Source: Parvibaculum sp.
Lineage (GTDB): Bacteria; Pseudomonadota; Alphaproteobacteria; Parvibaculales; Parvibaculaceae
Assembly: GCA_002694985.1 (NCBI GenBank)
Contig: NZNS01000006.1
Location: 140,605-204,604 of the forward strand
Reading direction: 5' to 3'
Length of the DNA stretch: 64,000 nt
The notes under the pieces were generated by a model. The model worked only from the letters and a program-made list of their open reading frames with translations, did no database searches and was not told where the DNA came from. Below are positions 54,078 through 63,594 of this stretch, one piece after another (position 1 is the first letter of the stretch; every line of letters starts with the position of its first letter). The translations under genes and the position numbers were made by a program.

Positions 54078-54106
54078 CTGTCATCGTAACGTCATCAAAC
54101 CGTTAC
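54078..54106 (+). promoter_or_regulatory. Triple Pho-box-like direct repeat, plus strand
   Basis: Three 7-mers, CTGTCAT, ACGTCAT and CCGTTAC, start 11 bp apart, in the same order as the element at 37434-37462. The flanking GGGACAAG is also shared. The FAD oxidoreductase starts 315 bp downstream. The 53908-54420 region otherwise holds no gene I can support, apart from an imperfect inverted repeat near 54231-54262. Confidence 0.55.
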
Positions 54107-54420
54107 AAATGGCGGCGATATCCCCGCTCCGCATTTTCCTGCCGCTCTTTCGGGGCCGCCTCCCCTTCGCAGGCGCATGAGGGGGATATGTTGCGGCGCG
54201 GCGGAGGTAAGCGCGCTTATCCCCGGAGGCGGGGAAAAAGTTCTTTTCAAAAACTTGTCCCCGGTTCTGACGCCGCCCTCTCACCCTTCCCTCTCCCCTC
54301 CGAGGAGAGAGTGATTCAGGCACCAGCGAGGATCGGGTGAGGGGCGACACTTCTCTTTATATACAGCCCTTGCCACCTTCCCCTTTCTCCGGCACTGCTT
54401 TTCCCGTGACGTGAGGGAGA

Positions 54421-55554
54421 ATGCCGGTGGTGGGGACCAGTGAAATCGATGCAGTCGTGATCGGCGCAGGCGTGGTGGGGCTTGCCTGTGCCCGCGCGCT
54501 CGCACGAGCAGGCCACGAGACGGTGGTGCTGGAGCGGCATGGCGCCATCGGCACGGAAGTCTCCGCACGAAACAGCGAGGTGATCCATGCCGGCATCTAT
54601 TATCCGAAGGACAGCCTCAAGGCGCGGCTCTGCGTGGACGGTCGCGAGATGCTTTACGACTATCTCGACGCCCACAACCTCCCCCACCGCAAATGCGGCA
54701 AGCTGATCGTCGCGACGGAAGAAGCGCAGACTGACGAGCTGCAAGCCATCGCAACGCGCGCAAAGGCGAATGGCGTCACCGATCTGCGCGAACTGACAGG
54801 CGCACAGGCGCGCGAGATGGAACCGGCACTACGCGCGGAGGCGGCCCTGCTCTCGCCCTCGACCGGCATACTGGACGCGCACTCTTATATGTTGAGCCTG
54901 CAAGGCGAGTTCGAAGATCGAGGCGGCATGATCGCCTTTCACGCGGCGGCGGCGCGAGTGACACGCGAAGGCGATGCCTTCCTCGTCCACGTGGAGGGCG
55001 CGGAGCCGATGACGCTCCGTACCCGGATTGTTGTCAATGCGGGCGGGCTATGGGCGCCCGCGCTCGCCGCGCGGATCGAAGGGCTCGATGCCTCACATGT
55101 GCCGGTGCCGCATTTCGCCAAGGGAAATTATTTTGCGCTGACGGGCCGCGCCCCCTTCTCCCGCCTGATCTATCCCGTGCCGGAGGCAGCCGGGCTTGGC
55201 GTTCACCTGACGCTCGATATGGGCGGCCAGGCGCGCTTCGGCCCCGATGTCGAATGGATCGATGTGGCAGACGGCGAGGAACCCGATTATGCGGTGAAGC
55301 CGGAACGCGGCGAGAGGTTCTATGCCGCCGTGCGCCGCTACTGGCCGGGATTGAAAGACGGTACGCTGGCACCCGCCTATTCCGGCGTACGGCCGAAAGT
55401 GAACAGACCGGACGAAACGGCGGCGGACTTCATGATTTCAGGGCCGGGGGAACACGGGGTGCCGGGCCTCGTCAATCTCTTCGGGATCGAGAGCCCGGGG
55501 CTCACAGCGTCTCTTGCGATTGCGGAGATGGTTGCGGGGATGGTGAGGGGGTAG
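54421..55554 (+). CDS. FAD-dependent oxidoreductase, L-2-hydroxyglutarate oxidase-like
   Basis: A 377-residue flavoprotein: dinucleotide-binding VVIGAGVVGLACARALARAGHETVVLE near residues 12-38, EVSARNSEVIHAGIYYPKDSLKARLC, a substrate-domain LIYPVPEAAGLGVHLTLDMGGQARFGPDVEW, and a C-terminal LVNLFGIESPGLTASLAIAEMV. This order matches the LhgO branch of the DAO family, which oxidises L-2-hydroxyglutarate to 2-oxoglutarate. RBS GAGGGAGA precedes ATG 54421. Confidence 0.88.
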   Translation: MPVVGTSEIDAVVIGAGVVGLACARALARAGHETVVLERHGAIGTEVSARNSEVIHAGIYYPKDSLKARLCVDGREMLYDYLDAHNLPHRKCGKLIVATEEAQTDELQAIATRAKANGVTDLRELTGAQAREMEPALRAEAALLSPSTGILDAHSYMLSLQGEFEDRGGMIAFHAAAARVTREGDAFLVHVEGAEPMTLRTRIVVNAGGLWAPALAARIEGLDASHVPVPHFAKGNYFALTGRAPFSRLIYPVPEAAGLGVHLTLDMGGQARFGPDVEWIDVADGEEPDYAVKPERGERFYAAVRRYWPGLKDGTLAPAYSGVRPKVNRPDETAADFMISGPGEHGVPGLVNLFGIESPGLTASLAIAEMVAGMVRG

Positions 55555-55652
55555 GCCTGCCCTGCCTTTTAATCGGCATGATTCACCCGCCGTGACTTCA
55601 AGGAAGGGCGGGCCATGACGAAGTTTATTCTGTAGACAGAAGAAAATACCAC

Positions 55653-55738
55653 GTCATCCCGGCGCTTGTTGCCGGGACCCAATCCACGCATCCGCAAGAA
55701 CAAAAGCTAATGGGCCCGGGAATAAATCCCGGGATGAC
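55653..55738. repeat. Dispersed-type palindromic intergenic element, 86 bp
   Basis: The ends are inverted (GTCATCCCGG and CCGGGATGAC), with an inner pair CCGGGACCC and TGGGCCCGGG. Similar palindromes are common between alphaproteobacterial genes. It fills part of the 249-bp gap after the FAD oxidoreductase. Confidence 0.7.
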
Positions 55739-55803
55739 ACTTTTCTTTTTGGCTAGTTCGGAGATGCAGATCAGCGACTGCGAAGCAATGGAGACCTCTG
55801 TCC

Positions 55804-56190
55804 TCACGCTTCGGTGAAGCTGTCGATGAAAGCATTGACGGCGGCGGTCGCTTCACGGATACGCGCCATGACGCTATCGCGTGCGGCAAGCGCGGTCGCC
55901 TCCGCTTCTTCGGCGAGTTCGGCAAGTGCCCAGGCGCCAAGGCCGCGGGCAGAGCCCTTCAGGCTGTGCGCGGCATTCTTCCACTCCGTCTCGTCGGCAG
56001 CGCTGTCGAGACGCGCGAGATAGAGATCGGCCTGCGTGCGGAAAAGACCGAGCAGCTCGTTTTCCAGCGAACGGTTGCCGAGCGTGTATTTGGAGAGGTG
56101 AACGAGATCGATCGCGCGATCGCCGCCGCAAGGCATACCGCTTGAGACAGGCTCGCTCTCCATCTGCTTTGCAAGGCCGGTGGGTTTCAT
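55804..56190 (-). CDS. Hpt-domain phosphotransfer protein
   Basis: A 128-residue protein made of a single Hpt four-helix bundle, with the phospho-accepting His75 in AAHSLKGSARGLGA and paired helices before and after. Such proteins relay phosphate between hybrid kinases and response regulators. It is not ChpT, which is a dimeric HATPase-like protein. Its partner kinase is not identified; CckA at 2.7-5.3 kb normally uses ChpT. Confidence 0.85.
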   Translation of the reverse strand: MKPTGLAKQMESEPVSSGMPCGGDRAIDLVHLSKYTLGNRSLENELLGLFRTQADLYLARLDSAADETEWKNAAHSLKGSARGLGAWALAELAEEAEATALAARDSVMARIREATAAVNAFIDSFTEA

Positions 56191-56225
56191 ACCGCGACTC
56201 CGTCACTGAACGCTTCGATATGAAA

Positions 56226-56258
56226 GCTTAACCGCGAAGGCATACCGATTGGTTAAGC
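56226..56258. repeat. Inverted repeat upstream of the Hpt gene
   Basis: Perfect 8-bp arms GCTTAACC (56226-56233) and GGTTAAGC (56251-56258), 17 bp apart, beginning 36 bp before the Hpt ATG. The TTAA cores recall CtrA half-sites but the spacing is wrong for a CtrA box. The rest of 56259-56561 holds no gene that I can support. Confidence 0.45.
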
Positions 56259-56561
56259 CCTGCCAGCCCCTTCTCCGACAAGCAAAAACGGGCAATTCCC
56301 GCAGGAAGCGCAGATTGAAGTTATGGTTAACAAACGGTAGAATGATCCAACACGGGGCATGGAAGAACCTCATGAAACAGGCCCCCGCTGCCCCGGATGA
56401 AGCCCCTCAATTTGCCCCCGGCATCCCCCCTATGCACGGGGGCTTCCTTTGCTTGCGCAAAGCCCCCGCAAACATGCCCGCGCAAGTATGGTTGACGCCT
56501 CCCCGGGCATCCGACAACTTGGAAGGCCGGCATTGATGCAAAGGCCGGGAAGGCCCGAAAG

Positions 56562-58802
56562 ATGCCCGTGAAAAACCATGAAAAACCCATGAAAAACAAC
56601 GATATGTCTCCTTCCGGGACGCCGAGCGAAACCACGGACGAGACGGTGGCCGGGAAGCCGGACCCCGGCAGGAACCTGCCCGTACGCGCCGCGAACGAAG
56701 ACAGCGAGGCGGGCGGCGCGCTCTACCGGATGATCGCGCGCAAACCGGGCAAGGGCATTCCCGTGGCTGCTGCGCTGGCGAGCCTGACATGGGCAGGCGC
56801 GGTGGCGGCTTTTCTCTGGGGCCGCTATGGCGCTGATGGTATCGCGGCGCTTGGCGACTTCGAGACCGGTGTGATCGCGGCGGCGGTGGCAGGCCCCCTC
56901 CTCCTTATATGGATGCTCGCCTGGACGATCTGGCGCGGGCAGGAAATGAAACTCATGTCGGAGGCACTTGCCCGCACGGCAATCCGCCTGTCCGACCCGG
57001 AAGATTTCGCGACCGACCAGATCACCACGATCTCCACCGCCGTGAGGCGCGAACTCGACACGATGCGCGAGGGGCTCGACGCCGCGCTGAAGCAGGCGGG
57101 CGAACTGAAGGAACTGGTGGAGCGCGAGGTCGAGGAAATCGACCGTGGCTCGGGCCGCGCCGAATTCCGCACACGGACGATGGAGGAACTTCTCGCCCGC
57201 CACAAGGAGAGCCTTGAGGAAATAAGCCGGACGCTCGGCACGGAAAGCGACACCATATCGCGCGCGATCCGCGAACAGGTGGACGCCATGCGCGGAATCG
57301 CCGGCAAGGCGGGCGACGACCTCGACGCGGCGGGCAAGCGCATGGCCGAACAGACGGAAGCGCTGTCGCGTACCAGCGAGGCAGCGCGCACGAGCGCCGA
57401 CCAGACGGCGGCGATGCTCGACCGGCAATCCTCACGCCTCGAAGTCGTGGCAGAGACAGCGCTCTCGAAGGCCGACGAGATCGGCAAGCGCTACGACATC
57501 CAGCGCGGGATCATTTCGGAAGCCGCCGAACGGCTGGAAGACGAACACAAACGGCTCGAAGCCGTTTTCGAGGCGCATCGCGACGGCATGGACGCCGCCG
57601 ACAAGTCGCTTGCCCGCCACACGGCGGAAATCAGCCGCGCCGTCTCAAGCCTGAGCGCGGGCCTCGACACGATCTTCGAGGCCGCCTCCGCCCGTGCAGC
57701 GGCGCTGCGCGAGAACATTGCCGAGGAAATCCGGCGCGGCGCAGAAGAAGCCGCCGACGCCTCGACCTCCGTCAGCCGCTCGGCGGGCGCGGCAACGCGC
57801 GCCATCGGCGCGACGGTGGACGAACTGAAAGCCGCTTCCGACGCGCTTTCCAACGACGTGACGCAAGCCGCGAGCGAAGCGATCTCAGCGACGGCGGCAA
57901 AACTCACCGGCGCCACCAGCACGCTTTCAAACGACCTGATCCAGGCGACCGAGGCGATGAGCGAAAAAGTCGGCTCGAAAACGGAAGAACTGCGCGCGCT
58001 GGTCGAACGCTCGGCAGCCGATGGCGACGCCGCCGCCGACCGCTTCAACGCCGCGATGATCGGCCTTGGCGGCACGGCGCGCGAGGCAGGCCGCGCATTG
58101 CACGAAGCAACGGACGACCTTGCCGCACGCATCTCGGAACTGCCCGAGGAAGCCGCCGAAAGCGCGGGCGCACTGAAAAGCGTTCTTGAGGAACAGGTCT
58201 CGGCGCTGGCGGCCATTGCCGAAATCGTCGTGCGCCACGCCCGAACCCTCGACCGGACCTCGCCGCAGCAACACCAGATGGCGCCGGAACGCGCCTTCCC
58301 CGCCCATGTGGCGGCGCTGCCGGAAATACAGCGCGCAGGCGGCGAGCAACGCCGCTGGGGCATGTCGGAACTTCTGGCGGCAGCGGAACGGCGCGGCGAA
58401 GGGTATGGCGCGGGGACGCCGCAAGGCGGTGACCGCGACTTCCAGCGCACCTCGCTTCACGTCATCGAAACCTTGCAGGCGCTGGCCATCGACCTCGACC
58501 GGGCGCTGGAACAAAGCCCGCCGCCGGACCTGTGGCAGCGCTATCAGGCGGGTGAGCGCAACGTCTTCACGCGCCGCCTCTACAATCTTGCGGGACGCGA
58601 GCTTTATGACCGTATCGCGAAGAAATATCGCAAGGAGAGCGAGTTCCGCTCGCATGTCGACCGCTTCCTTGGTCAGTTCGAGGAACTGCTCGGTGCCGCC
58701 GCGACGCGCGACCGCGACAATATTCTCGTGGATACCTACCTCACCTCGGATACGGGCAAGGTCTATCTCATGCTCGGCCAGGCGACAGGAAAGCTGAGCT
58801 AG
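56562..58802 (+). CDS. Long membrane-anchored coiled-coil protein
   Basis: A 746-residue protein: a cytoplasmic N-tail, two membrane helices (about 66-88 and 100-122), a very long Ala/Glu/Arg-rich coiled-coil region (about 125-560) with apolipoprotein-like repeats, then a C-terminal domain (about 595-746) with FTRRLYNLAGRELYDRIAKKYRKESEFRSHVDRFLGQFEELL and ending ILVDTYLTSDTGKVYLMLGQATGKL. The C-terminal block looks conserved and globular. I recall homologues in other alphaproteobacteria annotated only as hypothetical. A polar or envelope scaffold role is a guess. Confidence 0.8.
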   Translation: MPVKNHEKPMKNNDMSPSGTPSETTDETVAGKPDPGRNLPVRAANEDSEAGGALYRMIARKPGKGIPVAAALASLTWAGAVAAFLWGRYGADGIAALGDFETGVIAAAVAGPLLLIWMLAWTIWRGQEMKLMSEALARTAIRLSDPEDFATDQITTISTAVRRELDTMREGLDAALKQAGELKELVEREVEEIDRGSGRAEFRTRTMEELLARHKESLEEISRTLGTESDTISRAIREQVDAMRGIAGKAGDDLDAAGKRMAEQTEALSRTSEAARTSADQTAAMLDRQSSRLEVVAETALSKADEIGKRYDIQRGIISEAAERLEDEHKRLEAVFEAHRDGMDAADKSLARHTAEISRAVSSLSAGLDTIFEAASARAAALRENIAEEIRRGAEEAADASTSVSRSAGAATRAIGATVDELKAASDALSNDVTQAASEAISATAAKLTGATSTLSNDLIQATEAMSEKVGSKTEELRALVERSAADGDAAADRFNAAMIGLGGTAREAGRALHEATDDLAARISELPEEAAESAGALKSVLEEQVSALAAIAEIVVRHARTLDRTSPQQHQMAPERAFPAHVAALPEIQRAGGEQRRWGMSELLAAAERRGEGYGAGTPQGGDRDFQRTSLHVIETLQALAIDLDRALEQSPPPDLWQRYQAGERNVFTRRLYNLAGRELYDRIAKKYRKESEFRSHVDRFLGQFEELLGAAATRDRDNILVDTYLTSDTGKVYLMLGQATGKLS

Positions 58803-58812
58803 CTTCCAGCTT

Positions 58813-59466
58813 CTAGCTCCCCGCTTCTTCGGGCATGGCGGCGAGCGCCTGTTCGAGCGTCCAGATGGCAAGCTCGGACAGCACCTCGTCGAGCGCCGCG
58901 TCATATCCTTCCACGACCCCATCCATACCGCTGCCCGCAGCAGCTTCCGCCGTGAAGGTGCGCGAGGCGACAATGGAGCGGTCGCGCATGCGCACGAGAC
59001 GCGCGAAAAGCGAGACCTTCACCTTGGTCGAGCCTGCCCCGAGCCCGGCATTGGCATCGCGATAGGCCTCGAAGGCGCGGATGTCGCCGGAGAGAGAGAG
59101 ATCCATGCGGGCATGCGCACCCGGCCCCGTCACGGCGGGAAAACGGCCTGTAGTGCTGAGCGTCTCGACCGCGAGCGACGCGATCATGCGCGGGGCGCGG
59201 TCCGCCCAGCGCGCGCCCGCATAATAGGCGATCTCGTTGGGCGACGCCTTGTAGACGATGCGCGCGGTATCGATGGCGGCAGGCGCAGAAAACTCCTCGA
59301 CGACGAGTTGCGCTTCGGCCCTGGCACCCGCCCCCGCCTCGACCGGCGGCGCCGTCAGCACATAAAGCGAAGGCGCAGGCCCGCTCGCCACATCCGCAAG
59401 CGCGCAGGCACCGAGCGGGAGCATGGCAAAAGCGAGCAGCAGAAGGCGCTTGTATCGGGTCATCAT
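58813..59466 (-). CDS. ABC-type transport auxiliary lipoprotein (PqiC-like)
   Basis: A 217-residue lipoprotein: signal with lipobox LGAC, then a beta-rich domain (SLYVLTAPP; AQLVVEEFSAPAAIDTARIVYKASPNEIAYYAGARWADRAPRMIASLAVETL). This matches auxiliary lipoproteins encoded with MCE/Mla transporters. ATG 59466 has GAGGAA 4-9 bp upstream; ATG 59478, overlapping the mlaD stop, is possible. Last gene of the Mla-like operon. Confidence 0.85.
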   Translation of the reverse strand: MMTRYKRLLLLAFAMLPLGACALADVASGPAPSLYVLTAPPVEAGAGARAEAQLVVEEFSAPAAIDTARIVYKASPNEIAYYAGARWADRAPRMIASLAVETLSTTGRFPAVTGPGAHARMDLSLSGDIRAFEAYRDANAGLGAGSTKVKVSLFARLVRMRDRSIVASRTFTAEAAAGSGMDGVVEGYDAALDEVLSELAIWTLEQALAAMPEEAGS

Positions 59467-59474
59467 TCCATTCC

Positions 59475-60383
59475 TCATTTCGCCTCGACCTCCGGCACAT
59501 TGTTGCCGACGAAGAAGCGCGCCGGATCGTCTTCCGCGCGCGACGCGAGACGGTCGAGCGAGGAAACAAGCGAGCGCGCCTCTGCGACGAGCTGCGGCAA
59601 TTGCGAGAGACCCGCGCCGATGTCCGGCCCGCTCTGTTGCAGGATAGCATCGAGTTCTTCCGCGACATCGCGATAGGAGCGCGCCGCCTCACGCGCATCG
59701 ACGATGAAGGCCTTGACGTCGTTCTTCATCAGACCATCGGCGCTGCGCGTGATGCTGTTCAGGTGCCGCGACGCATCCGCAAGCTGGTCGATCGCGACGG
59801 TGACATCGTCGGAACTCTCCGCAAGCGCCTTCGACATGATGGCAAGGTTCGACAGCGCCTCGGTCACCGATTTCTGGTTTTCTTTCACAACCTTGTTGAG
59901 CTCGATCATCAGTTCATTGGCGCTTTGCAGCGTCTCGGGCCCCGCCTTGAGAAGATCCTGCAACGAGGACGGCGCGGCGCGAATGCGCGGATAGTCCGCC
60001 CCGGGCCTGGGTTGAAGCGGGCGCGACTCCGGGCTGCCGCCGGTCAACTGGATGAAGGCGACGCCGGTGAGGCCGGAAAGTTCGAGCTGCGCAACGGAGT
60101 CTTCCTTCACCGGCGTGCGCGCATCGACCTCGATGACAGCGACGACCTTGTTCGGATTGTTTTCCTTCAGATAGAGATCCGTCACCTTGCCGACCGGCAG
60201 GCCGTTATATTGCACCATGCCCGACTCCGAGAGGCCTGACACCGAGCCGTCGAAAACGATCTTGTAATAGGCGAACTGCTTGTTGAGCTGCACCCCGCTC
60301 ACCCAGAGCAGAAACAGGAAAATGCCCACGATCGCAGTAAGCGTGAAAGCGCCTATCAGGACGTTGTTGGATTTGATTTCCAT
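59475..60383 (-). CDS. mlaD: MlaD-like MCE-domain lipid-binding protein
   Basis: A 302-residue protein with one N-terminal membrane helix (about 9-28), an MCE domain at about 38-115 (FDGSVSGLSESGMVQYNGLPVGKVTDLYL; LTGVAFIQLTGG) and a long C-terminal helical region. MlaD-type hexamers carry phospholipids across the periplasm. It lies between the ATPase (5-bp gap) and the auxiliary lipoprotein. Confidence 0.92.
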   Translation of the reverse strand: MEIKSNNVLIGAFTLTAIVGIFLFLLWVSGVQLNKQFAYYKIVFDGSVSGLSESGMVQYNGLPVGKVTDLYLKENNPNKVVAVIEVDARTPVKEDSVAQLELSGLTGVAFIQLTGGSPESRPLQPRPGADYPRIRAAPSSLQDLLKAGPETLQSANELMIELNKVVKENQKSVTEALSNLAIMSKALAESSDDVTVAIDQLADASRHLNSITRSADGLMKNDVKAFIVDAREAARSYRDVAEELDAILQQSGPDIGAGLSQLPQLVAEARSLVSSLDRLASRAEDDPARFFVGNNVPEVEAK

Positions 60384-60388
60384 GACCC

Positions 60389-61168
60389 TTATTTACCCGC
60401 AAGGGCCGCGCGCGCGCGGGGCCCGTGAAAATATTCGTGAATCCAGGGATGGCTGCTACGCAGCATGTCGTCCATCGTCCCTACAAGGATAACACGCTTC
60501 TCGGCGAGAACCGCGACCCGGTCGCAGGTCGCGTGAAGCGTGTCGAGATCATGCGTGACGAGAAAGACGGTGAGTCCCAGCGTCTCCTTGAGATCGTTGA
60601 TGAGCTCGTCGAAAGCAGCCGCGCCTATGGGATCGAGGCCCGCCGTCGGTTCGTCGAGGAAAAGGATCTCGGGATCGAGCGCCAGTGCGCGGGCAAGCCC
60701 GGCCCGCTTGCGCATACCGCCCGAAAGCTCGGAGGGATAAAGCGAGGCGGCGGTAGCGCGCAGGCCCACCATCGCGATCTTCACCGCCGCAAGCTCGTCC
60801 ATCAGTTCCGGCGAGAGATCGAGATGCTCGCGATAGGGAACCTGGATATTCTCCGCAACGGTGAGCGCGGAGAAAAGCGCGCCGTCCTGGAAGAGCACGC
60901 CCCAGCGCTGCTCGTTGAGGCGGCGCTCCTCTTCGGAGAGCGTCGAGAAGTCGAGCCCGAAGACACGCACGCGCCCCGCATTCGGCCGCTTGAGGCCGAG
61001 GATGGTGTGCAGCAGAACGGACTTGCCGGTGCCCGAGCCGCCGACAATACCAATCACCTCGCCGCGCTTGACCGTGAGGTCGAGATTCTCGTGAACCACA
61101 TTGTCGCCGAAACGCGTATCGAGTCCTTCGACCTCGATGATCGGCTCGCCTTTCTTTCCCATGCTCAT
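60389..61168 (-). CDS. mlaF: MlaF-like ABC transporter ATP-binding protein
   Basis: A 259-residue ATPase with Walker A GGSGTGKS (about 39-46), signature LSGGMRKR (about 148), and Walker B ILFLDEPTAGLDP. The LSGGMRKR form is typical of MlaF/Ttg2A ATPases of phospholipid transporters. It overlaps the permease stop by 4 bp. Confidence 0.93.
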   Translation of the reverse strand: MSMGKKGEPIIEVEGLDTRFGDNVVHENLDLTVKRGEVIGIVGGSGTGKSVLLHTILGLKRPNAGRVRVFGLDFSTLSEEERRLNEQRWGVLFQDGALFSALTVAENIQVPYREHLDLSPELMDELAAVKIAMVGLRATAASLYPSELSGGMRKRAGLARALALDPEILFLDEPTAGLDPIGAAAFDELINDLKETLGLTVFLVTHDLDTLHATCDRVAVLAEKRVILVGTMDDMLRSSHPWIHEYFHGPRARAALAGK

Positions 61169-62331
61169 ATATCCACCGCCGTGAAGAACATGGCGAACAG
61201 CGCATCAAGGATGATGACGAGAAAGATCGAGCGCACGACGGAACTCGTTGTCATGGCGCCGACGGATTCCGCACTGCCGGTAACGGCAAGACCGGCGCGG
61301 CACCCGACCAGGGCAATGACGGCAGCCATGAAAGGCGCCTTGATGAGACCGACGCCGAAGGTCCAGAAGCCGACCGCCTCCTGAACGCGGGAGATATAGA
61401 CGCCCGGCGACATGTCGAGCATGAAGAAGACGACGAAGCCGCCGCCGAGCAGCCCCATGATATCGGCAATGAAGGTGAGCAGCGGCAATGTGACGGTGAG
61501 CGCGGCAACGCGCGGCAGCACCAGCATCTCCAGCGGGTCGAGGCCGAGCGTGCGCATCGCGTCGATCTCCTCACGCATCTTCATGGAACCGATCTCGGCA
61601 GTGAAGGCACTGCCCGAACGGCCCGCGACGATGATGGCGGTGAGCAGAAGCCCCACCTCGCGCAGAAAGATGATGGCGATGAGGTTGACCGTGAAAACCT
61701 CGGCGCCGAAGGTCTTCAACTGCACGGCACCCTGCTGCGCGACAACAGCGCCGATGAGGAAAGTCAGCAGGCAAACGAGCGGCAGCGCATCGAAGCCGGA
61801 CTTCTCCATGTGGTGAACGAAGGGGATCATGCGAAAGCGCCGCGGCCTCATCAGGGTACGCACGGCGATAACGATCACCGAGCCGATGAAATCGAGCATG
61901 CCGTACCCCTCGGCGGCCAGCGCGCGCGTGGTCTCGCCGATCTTGCCGATAATCTGGAGGTAGAGCGGCGGCGGCAGGTGGACGGGTTCCGGCTTGCCGC
62001 AAGCCTCGACCTTGTCGAGAAGAAGATGTTGCGCCTCTGAAACGCCTTCATAGGCAACGTCGAGCCCCTGCTCTTCAAGCTCTGCGGCGGTGCGCGAGAT
62101 GATAGCGGCAGCGGCAGTGTCGAAGCGCGAAACGGCGGAGAGGTCGATCACCGCACGCGCGGCATCGCCGGGCTTGGCGGAAAGGCCCCGCAACTCTCCA
62201 TCCACCTTGTTCAGATAGACGATGGACCAGTTCCCCGCCGCTATGAGACGGAGAACCCGGTTTTCGATGTTCGTGCGGAAGGTGGCTGTTTCATCAGCCT
62301 CCTCTGCCCCGCTATTGCTCAATTCGGCCAA
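61165..62331 (-). CDS. mlaE: MlaE-like permease with N-terminal STAS domain
   Basis: A 388-residue fusion: residues about 20-115 resemble a STAS domain (RAVIDLSAVSRFDTAAAAIISRTAAELEEQG), which in many species is the separate protein MlaB. Residues about 125-388 are the MlaE permease (GAVVAQQGAVQLKTFGAEVFTVNLIAIIFLREVGLLLTAIIVAGRSGSAFTAEIGSMKM). First gene of the operon mlaE-mlaF-mlaD-lipoprotein. No mlaC is seen in the window. Confidence 0.92.
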   Translation of the reverse strand: MAELSNSGAEEADETATFRTNIENRVLRLIAAGNWSIVYLNKVDGELRGLSAKPGDAARAVIDLSAVSRFDTAAAAIISRTAAELEEQGLDVAYEGVSEAQHLLLDKVEACGKPEPVHLPPPLYLQIIGKIGETTRALAAEGYGMLDFIGSVIVIAVRTLMRPRRFRMIPFVHHMEKSGFDALPLVCLLTFLIGAVVAQQGAVQLKTFGAEVFTVNLIAIIFLREVGLLLTAIIVAGRSGSAFTAEIGSMKMREEIDAMRTLGLDPLEMLVLPRVAALTVTLPLLTFIADIMGLLGGGFVVFFMLDMSPGVYISRVQEAVGFWTFGVGLIKAPFMAAVIALVGCRAGLAVTGSAESVGAMTTSSVVRSIFLVIILDALFAMFFTAVDI

Positions 62332-62510
62332 AATATCTCCGATTTCGGCATGGCACCTGCTTTCGCGCCACTCTGCCCGCCGATCGAGGCGGCGGCAAGC
62401 GTGACCGCGCCAGTCTGTCGCATGCTATTCTCCTTACAGAAGTTTAGATTAGTTCGCATCCGCACCCCGATAGACGCTGTGCGGTAATATAATTATCAGG
62501 AGAGGTTCCA

Positions 62511-62912
62511 ATGCGCAGCATTTTCACAGGCCTGGCGGCAACAGCTCTCGTCATGACAATGGCCGGTGCGGCATTGGCCGGCGAAGGCGGGGACGCGGCG
62601 AAGGGCAAGAAGGTTTTTACCCGCTGCAAGGCCTGCCACACGATCGACGAAGGCGGCGCGGATCGCATCGGCCCGAATCTTCACGGTGTGATCGGCCGCA
62701 CGGCAGGCACCAAGGAAGGTTTCAAGTTTTCCGACGCGATGATCCAGCACGGCGAGGACGGGCTCGTCTGGAACGACGAGACGCTGCACACCTATCTCGA
62801 AAAGCCCGCCGCCATGGTGCCCGGCACGATGATGTCCTTTCCCGGCCTGAAGAAGGAAAAGGATCGCGATAACGTCATCGCCTATATCGAGAGTGAGTCC
62901 GGCGCCGAATAA
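62511..62912 (+). CDS. Class I cytochrome c (c2/c-552 type)
   Basis: A 133-residue secreted cytochrome: signal peptide (residues 1-23), heme motif C39-K-A-C42-H43, a G-PNLHGVIGR loop and likely axial Met in GTMMSFPG. It would carry electrons in the periplasm to an oxidase or other acceptor. RBS AGGAGAGG precedes ATG 62511. It converges on the ferritin-like gene. Confidence 0.93.
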   Translation: MRSIFTGLAATALVMTMAGAALAGEGGDAAKGKKVFTRCKACHTIDEGGADRIGPNLHGVIGRTAGTKEGFKFSDAMIQHGEDGLVWNDETLHTYLEKPAAMVPGTMMSFPGLKKEKDRDNVIAYIESESGAE

Positions 62913-62947
62913 CCCGGCACCGGCCCCTCCTGCTCTTTCGCGGATAC

Positions 62948-63555
62948 TCAGATCATATCCCCGCGCGCATGTTCCGCACGCGCGGCGCCAATAGCGGTCT
63001 CGACCTTCTTGACCTCTTCGGGCGGCGGCACGACAGCGGGGAATCCGAGCGCGTCGATCCACGGTTCCCGTGTCCATCCGGTCGTGTGATAGAGGTGATG
63101 GTCCTCGTCCTGCTCAACGGCGTCATAGGCCTCCTTCAGGACTTTCGCCGCATCACATGAACTGTGTTCGGCGACATGGCCGATCAGCTCCCAGTTCATG
63201 TGATCCTTGGTCTCGGCGAGCACGACGCATTCGCGGCCACGAGCTGGGCGGCGTCCGCGTCGCTCTCCTCGCGCGCCATCTGCATCGCCTTCACCAGCGA
63301 GTCCCCTATATGGGCGACAACCTTGCGGCCCGGCGTCCGGGCCTTGGAATCAGGGCCGGGTTTTTCGAACACTTCCAGCAGCGTCTTGTGATGAGTCTTC
63401 GTCTCGTCGAGATAGCCCTGCCACTCTTCCTTGAGGTCGCTGTTTTTCGCGCAGGAAATAGCGGTCTCGTAAATCTTGATGCCGCCCGCTTCCGTTTCGA
63501 GCGCCTGATAGAGAAGTTCATGAAGCCGCGCTTCGTCGTATTTGCTCGTCTCCAT
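62948..63555 (-). pseudogene. Frameshifted ferritin-like protein
   Basis: Two frames join into one protein of about 200 residues. The first part (ATG 63555) reads ELLYQALETEAGGIKIYETAISCAKNSDLKEEWQGYLDETKTHHKTLLEVF; the second, from about 63230 to 62948, continues ETKDHMNWELIGHVAEHSSCDAAKVLKEAYDAVEQDEDHHLYHTTGWTREPW. A one-base deletion in GCCGCGAATG explains the break. Glu and His pairs fit a di-iron ferritin-like bundle. A decayed gene or a sequence error; no function beyond ferritin-like is claimed. Confidence 0.75.
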
Positions 63556-63594
63556 GATGTTTCACCTTATTGCGGGTTTCGGAATTTTCAGAAT

